In this document: positions 49,691-57,227 of the stretch, one piece after another | Layout of the letters: each line of letters opens with the position of its first letter | How positions within the stretch are numbered: the stretch's first letter is position 1 | Source: Pantoea septica | GTDB lineage: Bacteria > Pseudomonadota > Gammaproteobacteria > Enterobacterales > Enterobacteriaceae | Direction of reading: 5' to 3' | DNA length: 64,000 nucleotides | Assembly (NCBI RefSeq): GCF_002095575.1 | Contig: NZ_MLJJ01000001.1 | Coordinates: 165,616 to 229,615, forward strand | Position numbers and translations under genes: made by a program | Notes under the pieces: generated by a model | The model's input: only the letters and a program-made list of their open reading frames with translations | Told to the model about the DNA's origin: nothing | Database searches by the model: none

Positions 49691-50515
49691 TTATTTCCAG
49701 AAGTCGTCGAACACCGTAATCGGCGGACGACGCTTGTGTTCGGTCTTCACATACCAGTTTTCGATGATCTTCGCCGTTTCCGGCGCGACGCTTTTGCCTT
49801 CCAGGTAGTCGTCAATCATCTCGTAGGTGACGCCGAGCGCCACTTCATCCTCCAGGCCTGGACGATCGTCTTCCAGATCCGCCGTCGGGCGTTTCAGGTA
49901 GAGGTGTTCCGGGCAGCCCAGGGTTTTCAGCAGCAGCTTGCCCTGACGTTTATTAAGGCGAAACAGCGGGTTGATGTCGGTGCCGCCGTCGCCATATTTG
50001 GTGAAGAAGCCGGTAATCGCTTCCGCCGCATGGTCGGTGCCCACAACCAGACCTTTGGTCATGCCGGCGATGCTGTACTGCGCCTTCATGCGTTCGCGCG
50101 CTTTTTCGTTGCCGCGCACAAAATCAGAGAGTTCGATGCCCGCCTCGCGCAGCGCGCGTTCGCTGGCCAGCACCGACTCTTTGATATTCACCGCCAGCGA
50201 GCGATCGGGCTGGATAAACGCCAGCGCATCCTGACAGTCCTGCTCATCCGCCTGCACGCCGTAAGGCAGGCGCACGGCGATAAAGGCGTAGGCGCTGTCG
50301 CCGCTCTCTTCGCGCAGTTCGCTAATCGCCAGCTGCGACAGTTTGCCCGCCAGCGTCGAGTCCTGGCCGCCGCTGATGCCGAGCACCAGGGTCTTCAGAA
50401 ACGGATTGCGCTTCAGGTAGCTTTTAAGGAAATCGACGCTGCGGCGAATTTCCTGCTGCGGGTCGATAACCGGGTTAACGCCGAGTGCGGTAATGATTTC
50501 CTGCTGCAGTGACAT
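49691..50515 (-). CDS. nadE: Ammonia-dependent NAD+ synthetase
   Basis: NadE amidates deamido-NAD+ with ammonia and ATP, the last step of NAD synthesis. The 274-residue product has the P-loop [51 protein letters not shown] and [15 protein letters not shown]. It lacks a glutaminase domain, as in E. coli. The start at 50515 follows AGGAGA; the long upstream extension of the frame has no ribosome site and no family support. Confidence 0.97.
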   Translation of the reverse strand: MSLQQEIITALGVNPVIDPQQEIRRSVDFLKSYLKRNPFLKTLVLGISGGQDSTLAGKLSQLAISELREESGDSAYAFIAVRLPYGVQADEQDCQDALAFIQPDRSLAVNIKESVLASERALREAGIELSDFVRGNEKARERMKAQYSIAGMTKGLVVGTDHAAEAITGFFTKYGDGGTDINPLFRLNKRQGKLLLKTLGCPEHLYLKRPTADLEDDRPGLEDEVALGVTYEMIDDYLEGKSVAPETAKIIENWYVKTEHKRRPPITVFDDFWK

Positions 50516-50641
50516 GAATCTCTCCTCAAGACAGTGGCCTGTTGGCCCGTGCGAACCATTCTTTAAAGCTAACGCGCATCGGCGAAAACAACAAGCCAAA
50601 GCGCCAGTTGTTTCCGGTTAACTGTTGCGATATCAGGCAGT

Positions 50642-51835
50642 TTATCCCCGCGGCGCTGGCTTCTGCGCCAGGAAGATAAACATCAGAATCGCCAGCATAA
50701 AGCAGCCGAAGATGGTGGCGGTCATGCTGACGAGCGAGGTGCCCCCCATCCCGGTAACCGGCACCGAGATCGCGCCGAAGGAGAACATACAGACGCCGAT
50801 CACCGCCGACGCGCTGCCGGCGCGATGACCCTGGCTCTGCATCGCCAGCGACGAGGCGGTGGTGGCGATTACCCCATTGCTCGCGATGGTGAAAAAGAGC
50901 GCCACCAGCACCAGCGGCAGCGGTGCGGCGGTGAGCCCCGTCAGCAGTAGCAGGCTGGAGGCGGCAAAGGCCAGCGTCAGGCCGCCCTTCAGCACGCGAT
51001 ATTCGCCCCACAGCGGGCAGAGACGCGCGCTGGTCTGCGAGGCGATTACCAGCCCGATGCCGTTCGCGGCGAAGCAGAAGCTGAACGCCTGCGGCGACAG
51101 GCCATAAATCTGCTGCAGCACGAAGGGCGACGCGCCGATATAGGCGAACATGCCCGACATCATAAAGGCCTGCGTCAGACAAAAGCCCATAAAGGGACGA
51201 TGAACCACCACCTGGCCTAGGGCAGCCCAGGCGGAGAAGATGGAGCCCTGGCTGCGGCGTTCGGGCGGCAGGGTTTCGTGCAGCTTCCAGCGCGCCAGCA
51301 GGATCAGGAGCAGCGCCGTCGCGCCCAGCACCACGAAGATGCCGCGCCAGTTAAGCAGCGTCATCAGCACGCCGCCCAGCACCGGCGCGCCGATCGGCGC
51401 CAGCCCGTTCACCAGCATCAGCAGCGCGAAAAAGCGCGTCAGCTCATGGCCGCTGTACATATCGCGCGCCACCGCGCGCGACAATACCGCGCCGCCCGCG
51501 CCCGCCAGGCCTTCGAACAGGCGCGCCAGCAGAAGCTGGTGGATATCCTGCGCCAGCGCGCAGCCGATCGAGGCGATGAACAGCAGCGCCAGCGAAAGCG
51601 TTAGCGGACGCAGGCGGCCGAACTTATCGCTCATCGGCCCGAACAGCAGCTGGCCGGCGCCGAGGCCGAGCAGGCCGGCGGTAAGGCTAAGCTGCGCCGT
51701 GGCGGTCGACGTTTGCAGATCGCGCGCCAGTTCAGGCAGCGCAGGCAGGTAGAGATCGATGCAGAGCGGGCCGAGCGCCGCCAGCAGGCCCAGCGTGACG
51801 GCATAGACCAGTCGGTTATTGCGTGCAGGTGTCAT
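50642..51835 (-). CDS. Bcr/CflA-family drug efflux transporter (MFS)
   Basis: This is an inner-membrane proton-driven exporter of 397 residues with 12 predicted helices. It carries the DHA1 motifs GPLCIDLYLPALPELARDL in helix 1, FGPMSDKFGRLRPL (motif A) and VNGLAPIGAPVLGG (motif C). It overlaps the upstream TetR gene by 4 bases, so the regulator and pump are co-expressed. Substrates of the family include bicyclomycin, chloramphenicol and sulfonamides; the actual one cannot be read here. Confidence 0.92.
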   Translation of the reverse strand: MTPARNNRLVYAVTLGLLAALGPLCIDLYLPALPELARDLQTSTATAQLSLTAGLLGLGAGQLLFGPMSDKFGRLRPLTLSLALLFIASIGCALAQDIHQLLLARLFEGLAGAGGAVLSRAVARDMYSGHELTRFFALLMLVNGLAPIGAPVLGGVLMTLLNWRGIFVVLGATALLLILLARWKLHETLPPERRSQGSIFSAWAALGQVVVHRPFMGFCLTQAFMMSGMFAYIGASPFVLQQIYGLSPQAFSFCFAANGIGLVIASQTSARLCPLWGEYRVLKGGLTLAFAASSLLLLTGLTAAPLPLVLVALFFTIASNGVIATTASSLAMQSQGHRAGSASAVIGVCMFSFGAISVPVTGMGGTSLVSMTATIFGCFMLAILMFIFLAQKPAPRG

Positions 51836-52419
51836 TTGTCCTCTGAGGGGTTGACTAAGTTATGGATCATCTGTTTGTAGAGGGTATAAAGCAGTTCCGC
51901 CGACGCTTTCTGCGTCGTCAGGCGTCGAAAAGCGGTGCCTTCTATCAGCACCGCCAGCACTTCGACGCAGGCGGCGCGCTGCGGCTCGGTAAGGTGCGGA
52001 TAGTCCGCGCGCATTTTTTCACAGGCATTGTGAAACAGGCGCGTCTCGGCGGCCTGCAGGATATGGCTGACGCGCGGATTGCGGCTCGCCTCGGCGGCAA
52101 CCTCCAGCATCAGCATCTCATCCTCGTCCTGCAGGGTTTCGCGGCGGGCAATCATATCGGCAATATGGCTGGCGTCGCCCTGCGCGCTCATCGCCGCCAC
52201 GCGGCCGTCGACGATGCGTTTCACCATCTCTTCAATCAGCGCGTCTTTGCTGGGAAAGTAGCGATAGATCTGCCCGACGCTGAGGCTGGCGGCGCTGGCA
52301 AGCTGCGCCATGCTGGCGCCGTGGAACCCTGACTGACGAAAACAGCGCCGCGCCGCCGCGATAATCTCATCCTGGCGCGTGCGATGCCGCGCGTCGCGCG
52401 CCTCACGCTGTTGGTTCAT
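51832..52419 (-). CDS. TetR-family repressor of the adjacent efflux pump
   Basis: The product is 195 residues. The N-terminal helix-turn-helix is clear (ARRCFRQSGFHGASMAQLA, then SLSVGQIYRYFPSKDALIEEM). The C-terminal ligand domain is variable. It is the first gene of a two-gene unit with the MFS pump and divergent from osmE, so autoregulation and pump control are likely. The ATG at 52419 follows GGAGG. Confidence 0.92.
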   Translation of the reverse strand: MNQQREARDARHRTRQDEIIAAARRCFRQSGFHGASMAQLASAASLSVGQIYRYFPSKDALIEEMVKRIVDGRVAAMSAQGDASHIADMIARRETLQDEDEMLMLEVAAEASRNPRVSHILQAAETRLFHNACEKMRADYPHLTEPQRAACVEVLAVLIEGTAFRRLTTQKASAELLYTLYKQMIHNLVNPSEDK

Positions 52420-52440
52420 CCTGCCTCCGAAAATAGTTTT

Positions 52441-52456
52441 GAGAGTGCTTATTCTC
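52441..52456. promoter_or_regulatory. Possible TetR-type operator
   Basis: GAGAGTGCTTATTCTC is an imperfect inverted repeat (outer four bases perfect) about 20 bases upstream of the TetR gene start, where self-repressing operators usually lie. Confidence 0.3.
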
Positions 52457-52610
52457 GCGCCGGATTATACGGGGCGATCGCGCTAAGAACAGCTTTTTTA
52501 CGCTAACCTGACAGTTCAGACTGAACTTAAAAATGCGCCATAAAGTTGATTAATCTGCATTTCTGTTCCAGGCTAAAGCTTACATGGACAATACAATGAG
52601 GAACAACTCG

Positions 52611-52946
52611 ATGAATAAAGCAATGGGATGTATCGCTGCGGCGCTGGCGCTGGTCGCACTGTCTGGTTGTACGGCTTACGATCGTGCTGAGAGCTACGTG
52701 AGCAAGCCCGTCGTTAAGGATGTGAAAAAAGGCATGACGCGCGATCAGGTTCGCCAGATTGCGGGCCCGGCCTCTACTGAAATTACCATGGTTCACGCGC
52801 GCGGTACCTGCCAGACCTATGTCCTGGGCGAGCGTGACGGCAAACCGCAGACTTACTTCGTGAGCTACAGCGACACCGGTCGCGTCATGAACTACGGTTT
52901 CCAGAGCTGTAAAGACTACGATACCGATCCGCAGGCTGCTCAGTAA
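52611..52946 (+). CDS. osmE: Osmotically inducible lipoprotein OsmE
   Basis: This is a small lipoprotein of 111 residues with lipobox LSGC ([16 protein letters not shown]) and a SmpA/OmlA-type fold ([20 protein letters not shown], then YDTDPQAAQ at the end). The length and sequence match E. coli OsmE. The ATG at 52611 follows GAGGA; an upstream frame extension from 52584 lacks support. The nadE-osmE neighbourhood is the same as in E. coli, apart from the inserted efflux pair. Confidence 0.95.
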   Translation: MNKAMGCIAAALALVALSGCTAYDRAESYVSKPVVKDVKKGMTRDQVRQIAGPASTEITMVHARGTCQTYVLGERDGKPQTYFVSYSDTGRVMNYGFQSCKDYDTDPQAAQ

Positions 52947-52971
52947 GCCGCGAACCGACAGAACAGAAAGC

Positions 52972-53000
52972 AAACGGCCCGTCAGTGACGGGCCGTTTTT
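52972..53000. terminator. Bidirectional terminator between osmE and the DUF6515-like gene
   Basis: AAACGGCCCGTCA/TGACGGGCCGTTT is a long near-perfect stem with a minimal loop, flanked by A on one side and TTTTT (52996-53000) on the other. It can serve both convergent genes. Confidence 0.92.
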
Positions 53001-53012
53001 CGTTATGGCTGC

Positions 53013-53402
53013 TTAGAGTCCTGCGGGACGCGGCACCTCGATATAGTTGCCGCTGATATCGCGCTCATAATAGTGGCCTTCCTGCACGTAAAAACGACGC
53101 CCGTTAAAGTCGAGCACGCGCAGCGCGCCATCCGGCTCGGCTGGCGGCTGCACCACCACGTAATTTTCGCCCTGACGCTGATAGTAAGCGCCGTTAAGCA
53201 TGTAGTAGGTCAGGCCGCCTATCAGCACCGCGGTCGCCGCTTCCGGCAAAAAGCGCAGCGGGCCTGGACCGCCCCAGCCGCGACCGTGGCCGCCCCAGTG
53301 CGGACCCGGACCCGGGCCGGGGCCCCAGCCGCCGGGGTGAGCAGAGACAAGCGCTGGCGACAACAGCGTTAACGCCAGCAGCGAGGCGATAACTTTTTTC
53401 AT
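53013..53402 (-). CDS. Small exported Gly/Pro-rich protein (DUF6515-like)
   Basis: The product is 129 residues with a signal peptide MKKVIASLLALTLLSPALVS ending near AHP. A low-complexity stretch rich in G, P, W and H follows, then a hydrophobic segment (TAVLIGGLTYYMLNGAYYQR) and a YVVVQPP / RRFYVQEGHYYER domain. The pattern fits DUF6515 proteins, with no known function. The ATG at 53402 follows AGGAG; the longer upstream frame is rejected. Confidence 0.8.
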   Translation of the reverse strand: MKKVIASLLALTLLSPALVSAHPGGWGPGPGPGPHWGGHGRGWGGPGPLRFLPEAATAVLIGGLTYYMLNGAYYQRQGENYVVVQPPAEPDGALRVLDFNGRRFYVQEGHYYERDISGNYIEVPRPAGL

Positions 53403-53687
53403 GGGTTTTCTCCTGCGATAACTGCCTGAAGCATTCTCTCTTTCCGTTGCGAAAACAAGCGCAGAGGCGCGACTTTTTCCTCTCTTTACCACGCTTAACG
53501 CTTTCTTAACGGCGTCGCCATAAAGGGGCAGGATTTTGAAGCGCGGGCAGCGTAGAGGGGCTGTTGTCGCCGCGCTCTGAAGCGATCTGTCATAAGAAGG
53601 ATTTCCGAAGCGTTAACTGATATTTGACGGCGTTAAATACGTTTCGGACCGCTTTTTGCCTGTTGGCTCAAAGCAGCCCAAATTTCA

Positions 53688-54017
53688 TTACATGCTGGAG
53701 AAGACGTTCATAATGATGCCGCCGGAGATGATCAGCACCATGGCGAGTATGGCCGGGATATCCGGCTTTTGCTTATAGAGGATCATTGAGCAAATCGTGA
53801 CGCCGACGATACCAAAGCCGCACCACAGCGAGTAGGCGACGCCAACCGGAATGGTGCTCATCGCGCGGGTGAGGGCGAAGTAGCACAGGCCGTAGGCGCA
53901 GACTACCAGCACCGACGGCGCCAGTTTGCTGAAGCCGTTGGTCTTTTTGATCATCGACGTGCCGGTGATTTCGGAGCCGATAGACAGCGCCAGCCATAAA
54001 AATCCGAGGTTAAACAT
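53688..54017 (-). CDS. Small multidrug resistance (SMR) transporter subunit, distal in cut cluster
   Basis: This is a four-helix membrane protein of 109 residues with the SMR proton/substrate Glu in IGSEITGTSMIKKTNGF and helix-3 motif IPVGVAYSLWCGFGIVGV. It is paired with another SMR gene 17 bases upstream, so the two probably form a heterodimer. SMR pairs are found at the end of type II choline-utilisation loci; transport of choline or quaternary amines is inferred. It is the last gene of the cut operon here. Confidence 0.88.
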   Translation of the reverse strand: MFNLGFLWLALSIGSEITGTSMIKKTNGFSKLAPSVLVVCAYGLCYFALTRAMSTIPVGVAYSLWCGFGIVGVTICSMILYKQKPDIPAILAMVLIISGGIIMNVFSSM

Positions 54018-54034
54018 ATGCGATTCCTTTTCTG

Positions 54035-54448
54035 TTAGTTGGCGACTTTTTTATCCAGAGAGGCAGCGGCCGGCTGCGCGGGGGCTTTCTCGCTCTCTTC
54101 GCTACCCATGTTGGAAAAGAGGTTCATGATCACAATTCCGCTGGCGATAACCGCCATACCGATAATGGCTGCGGTGTCCGGGTGCTGGCCGTAAAACGCC
54201 ATTCCCAGCGTCGATACCACGAGGATGCCGGTACCGGACCAGGTGGCGTAGGCCAGACCGACGGGAATATCCCTGACCGCGCGGGACAGCGAGTAGTAGC
54301 AAGTGCAGTACAGCACCACCAGCAGTCCGAGAAGCAGCATTTTGGTCACACCTTCACTGTTGCCGAACATTTTTAGGGTAGAGGTGGCTGAGGTTTCGGA
54401 AATGATAACCAGCAGCATCCATAGCCAACATTTTGTTTTTGAAGACAT
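54035..54448 (-). CDS. Second SMR transporter subunit, with C-terminal tail
   Basis: The product is 137 residues. Four membrane helices include the conserved Glu in VIISETSATSTLKMFGNSEG and IPVGLAYATWSGTGILVV. A soluble Ala/Lys/Glu-rich tail of about 25 residues follows, absent from the partner. Its Shine-Dalgarno GGAG lies in the last codons of the upstream gene, indicating coupled translation. Confidence 0.88.
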   Translation of the reverse strand: MSSKTKCWLWMLLVIISETSATSTLKMFGNSEGVTKMLLLGLLVVLYCTCYYSLSRAVRDIPVGLAYATWSGTGILVVSTLGMAFYGQHPDTAAIIGMAVIASGIVIMNLFSNMGSEESEKAPAQPAAASLDKKVAN

Positions 54449-54451
54449 GAT

Positions 54452-55153
54452 CTAAACTCCGGATTTACTATTTAAGGTAAGGTTCTTTTTTCGGTTTTTT
54501 AAAAAATCGATAGCGGCATCAGTTAACTGCGCTTCAGGCGCACCCGCCAGCGACGGATTAGTCACCACGTCTGCGACGGTGAGATAACGACGCGGACCGC
54601 TTGCCGGCACCACCGTTGCTTCGCGACCCGACGCCAGCTTATCCAGCAACTCGTTCATGGTGCACAGCCTGACGCCGCATTTGGCCAGGCGAGCAAGCGT
54701 GGCCTGCACATGTCCGGCGTAAGCGGTATCAGGCTGCGCGCCCTGCAGCTGGTTAAGCTCGCTGGCGGGATCGCAGTGATAGCGCAGCGCCAGCACCGGC
54801 AGACCGCTCAGCAGAGCATCGTGCACGCGGCGAGCAAGTGGACTGTGCAGAGAACCATGCACCAGCCCCGCCGCCAGCGGGTAGTCGAGAAACGGCAGTA
54901 GCAGCGCTTTATACGCAGCGGCAGGCAGCCCATATTGCCAGTCAGCCGCCGGTAGCGTTTTGCCGATGCCCTGCCACTGCTCGCCGTCGTCAATCCCACC
55001 ATCCAGCGCCAGGTGCAGGTTCTCTCCACATCCGGCCAGCCGCTGGCGAATAGCGTGCCGGTAGCCCGCCGCTGCGGTCACCATCACCAGTACCGGCGGC
55101 CGCAGACGCTGGATAACGCGTTCAACCAGGTCTTCCATCTGTTGGTTGGTCAT
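54452..55153 (-). CDS. Unrecognised microcompartment-associated protein (PduM-like at most)
   Basis: The product is 233 residues. The N-terminus (MTNQQMEDLVERVIQRLRPP) is an amphipathic helix of the sort seen on microcompartment-targeted proteins. It is followed by VLVMVTAAAGYRHAIRQRL and VHDALLSGLPVLALRYHCDP, which look like an alternating strand/helix fold. No catalytic motif is clear. The position next to the PduL-type enzyme is where PduM-like or EutQ-like accessory proteins occur; a firm family is not assigned. Confidence 0.6.
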   Translation of the reverse strand: MTNQQMEDLVERVIQRLRPPVLVMVTAAAGYRHAIRQRLAGCGENLHLALDGGIDDGEQWQGIGKTLPAADWQYGLPAAAYKALLLPFLDYPLAAGLVHGSLHSPLARRVHDALLSGLPVLALRYHCDPASELNQLQGAQPDTAYAGHVQATLARLAKCGVRLCTMNELLDKLASGREATVVPASGPRRYLTVADVVTNPSLAGAPEAQLTDAAIDFLKNRKKNLTLNSKSGV

Positions 55154-55165
55154 GGCAAGCCTCCG

Positions 55166-55786
55166 TTAGCCGATGAGCGCGACCTGCGCGCCGTTTTTCA
55201 AACCGGCAGCGTTGGCCTCTTCGGTATCAATATGAAACTCCAGCGTGAAGTCTTCGCGTACCCGCACGACCACTTCATCGAAGGTCAGCTGGCGTTCGCC
55301 GTTGCTGCGGACCCTAACCTTCTGACCGTGGGTGACGTTCAGCTGGCGGGCGTCCTGCGGCGACATATGAATATGCCGCCAGGCGCAGATCACCTGAGAT
55401 CGCAGTTCAACGTGGCCTGCCGGGCCGATTAGCAGCGCGTTGCCCGTTTTCTCAAGCTGGCCGGATTCGCGAACCGGCGCTTTGATGCCGAGGGTAAAGC
55501 TGTCGGCGCGGGAGATTTCCAGCTGCGATACCGGGCGGGTTGGGCCGAGGACGCGCACGTGGGTGAGCCACCCCTTTGGACCGACCACGGTGACGCACTC
55601 CTGGGCGGCGAACTGTCCCGGCTGACGCAGTGGCTTAAACGGCGTCAGGATATAGCCCTTGCCAAACAACGCTTCGACGTCCTGCTGCGCCAGATGGACG
55701 TGGCGGTTAGAGATACCGACCGGAATAACCGGAGCAACGTGGCTCAGGCCGGCGGCGATTTTTTCATGGAGCAGGGTGTCGATCAT
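55166..55786 (-). CDS. PduL-type phosphotransacylase of the choline microcompartment
   Basis: It converts acetyl-CoA and phosphate to acetyl phosphate and recycles CoA inside the compartment, feeding ATP formation by acetate kinase. The 206-residue product has the two zinc-binding PduL motifs, VGISNRHVHLAQQDVEALFG and the central RHIHMSPQDA, plus a helical N-terminus (MIDTLLHEKIAAGLSHV) that may target it to the shell. It overlaps the shell-protein gene by 4 bases. The equivalent gene in cut loci has been called cutH. Confidence 0.9.
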   Translation of the reverse strand: MIDTLLHEKIAAGLSHVAPVIPVGISNRHVHLAQQDVEALFGKGYILTPFKPLRQPGQFAAQECVTVVGPKGWLTHVRVLGPTRPVSQLEISRADSFTLGIKAPVRESGQLEKTGNALLIGPAGHVELRSQVICAWRHIHMSPQDARQLNVTHGQKVRVRSNGERQLTFDEVVVRVREDFTLEFHIDTEEANAAGLKNGAQVALIG

Positions 55787-56211
55787 GCCTTCTTCCCTTT
55801 CCTCATCGCCGCGTTTTTATCTTCCGCCACTGCGAGCGCCGCGGCGGGTCCGGTAGGTTTATTTGTTTCCACAGCGGCGGGCGCAACGGTTTCAGCCTCA
55901 AGCGGGACTACAGCGGAAACTTCCGCACGCGGCGGATGGCCTTTAAGGGTGCTGAGGGCTTCCACGACGCTGCGTTCCGGACGAGCGATCGTCAGGGATT
56001 TAACCTGCGAGTCGATAAGCTCAGCGACGGCTACGCCGCGTTCGATGGCGGTGTGAATTGCGCTGATCTTCCCCTCAAAGCAGACGCTAATCAGCCCCGA
56101 TCCGACTTTGCGGTAGCCAAAGCAGGTCACTCCTGCGCTTTTACAGGCGGCATCCACGGCCTGAACGGCGGCAACTAACCCTCGCGTTTCAATTACGCCT
56201 AAACTTTTCAT
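55783..56211 (-). CDS. BMC-domain shell protein with C-terminal extension
   Basis: The product is 142 residues. Residues 1-88 are a BMC hexamer domain (MKSLGVIETRGLVAAVQAVD, then GYRKVGSGLISVCFEGKISA). About 50 Ala/Pro/Glu-rich residues follow, ending in a Lys-rich tail (RKGKKA). It should form part of the choline microcompartment shell (corresponding to cmcE in the Proteus/Klebsiella naming). The extension is disordered-looking and may bind cargo or nucleic acid; this is unknown. Confidence 0.88.
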   Translation of the reverse strand: MKSLGVIETRGLVAAVQAVDAACKSAGVTCFGYRKVGSGLISVCFEGKISAIHTAIERGVAVAELIDSQVKSLTIARPERSVVEALSTLKGHPPRAEVSAVVPLEAETVAPAAVETNKPTGPAAALAVAEDKNAAMRKGKKA

Positions 56212-56223
56212 TGTCGACTCCTG

Positions 56224-57171
56224 TTAATGGCGGATTAAGCGAATATCAAAATCAAACTGCGTGAAGAACGTTTCCAGCCGGTCTAACTCTTCGGCGGAAT
56301 AAGTCGGGTCCCGGGCGATGGGGTATGGCATATCGAGGCGCTCATATTTTTTGCGCCCGAGCTGGTGGTACGGCAGCATATCAATGCGACGGATATTTCC
56401 GCGCTTCGCCAGCTTTTTTACATAATCAATCGCCCCGGTAATGGCATCGAACGAGTCGTTATAGCCGCGAACCAGCGGCATGCGGATAATGACGTTAGCG
56501 CCGGAGTCCACCAGCCACTCCAGGTTGCGGCGAATGCCTTCGTTGCCAATGCCAAATAGCGCTTTATGATGTTCGCTATTAATTTGCTTAATATCGAATA
56601 AAAAGGTATCGGTCACCGGCGCCAGCTTTTGATAATTAGCCAGCGGAGTAGTGCCCTGCGTTTCCACGGCGGTATTGAGCATCATCTTTTTGCATTCGCT
56701 AAATAGCGCGACAGCAAAATCGGTCTGCAGGCTCATTTCACCGCCGCCGATGGTAACGCCGCCGCCGGAGAAAATATAAAAGTTGTAGTCCTGCATGATG
56801 ATGTCCATCAGCTCGCTGACGGTGACATCTTTGCCTATAATATCCAGCGCGTTCTGAGTGCAGATCTCTTCGCACTTGCGGCAGCCGATACAGTCTTTAT
56901 TACGGTTGACGAAGTGCTTCATTTCGCCGTTTTCTTCCGCCCGATAATGAATTCCCGCCGGGCAGACGCTGACGCAGTCGCCGCAGTTAATGCATTTATC
57001 CTGTGAGAACATCACCTGAAACTGGCTATTCAGCCCTTCAGGGTTAGCGCACCACTGGCAGCGAATATTGCAGCCTTTGAAAAAAACCAGTGTGCGGATC
57101 CCATCGCCGTCATAGATCGAATATTTCTGAATATTGAATATTCGCCCGGTTAATTCTTGTTTTGTGCTCAC
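56224..57171 (-). CDS. cutD: Choline TMA-lyase activating enzyme CutD
   Basis: This is a radical SAM activase that installs the glycyl radical on CutC. The 315-residue product has the CX3CX2C cluster (Cys34, Cys38, Cys41 in KGCNIRCQWC). A ferredoxin-like insert with two further clusters (CINCGDCVSVCP and CIGCRKCEEIC) follows, typical of glycyl-radical activases of this group. The start is a GTG at 57171, five bases after GGAGG. The gene is visibly less GC-rich than the chromosome around it. Confidence 0.94.
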   Translation of the reverse strand: MSTKQELTGRIFNIQKYSIYDGDGIRTLVFFKGCNIRCQWCANPEGLNSQFQVMFSQDKCINCGDCVSVCPAGIHYRAEENGEMKHFVNRNKDCIGCRKCEEICTQNALDIIGKDVTVSELMDIIMQDYNFYIFSGGGVTIGGGEMSLQTDFAVALFSECKKMMLNTAVETQGTTPLANYQKLAPVTDTFLFDIKQINSEHHKALFGIGNEGIRRNLEWLVDSGANVIIRMPLVRGYNDSFDAITGAIDYVKKLAKRGNIRRIDMLPYHQLGRKKYERLDMPYPIARDPTYSAEELDRLETFFTQFDFDIRLIRH

Positions 57172-57227
57172 ATTTACCTCCAGAAATGCGATCGGGACAT
57201 CCGTGTCCAAAAACCTCCATGTTTTTA

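Noticed and set aside
52441..52456. A firm TetR operator
   Set aside because: Only the outer four bases of the inverted repeat are perfect; kept as a low-confidence site and not raised to a finding.
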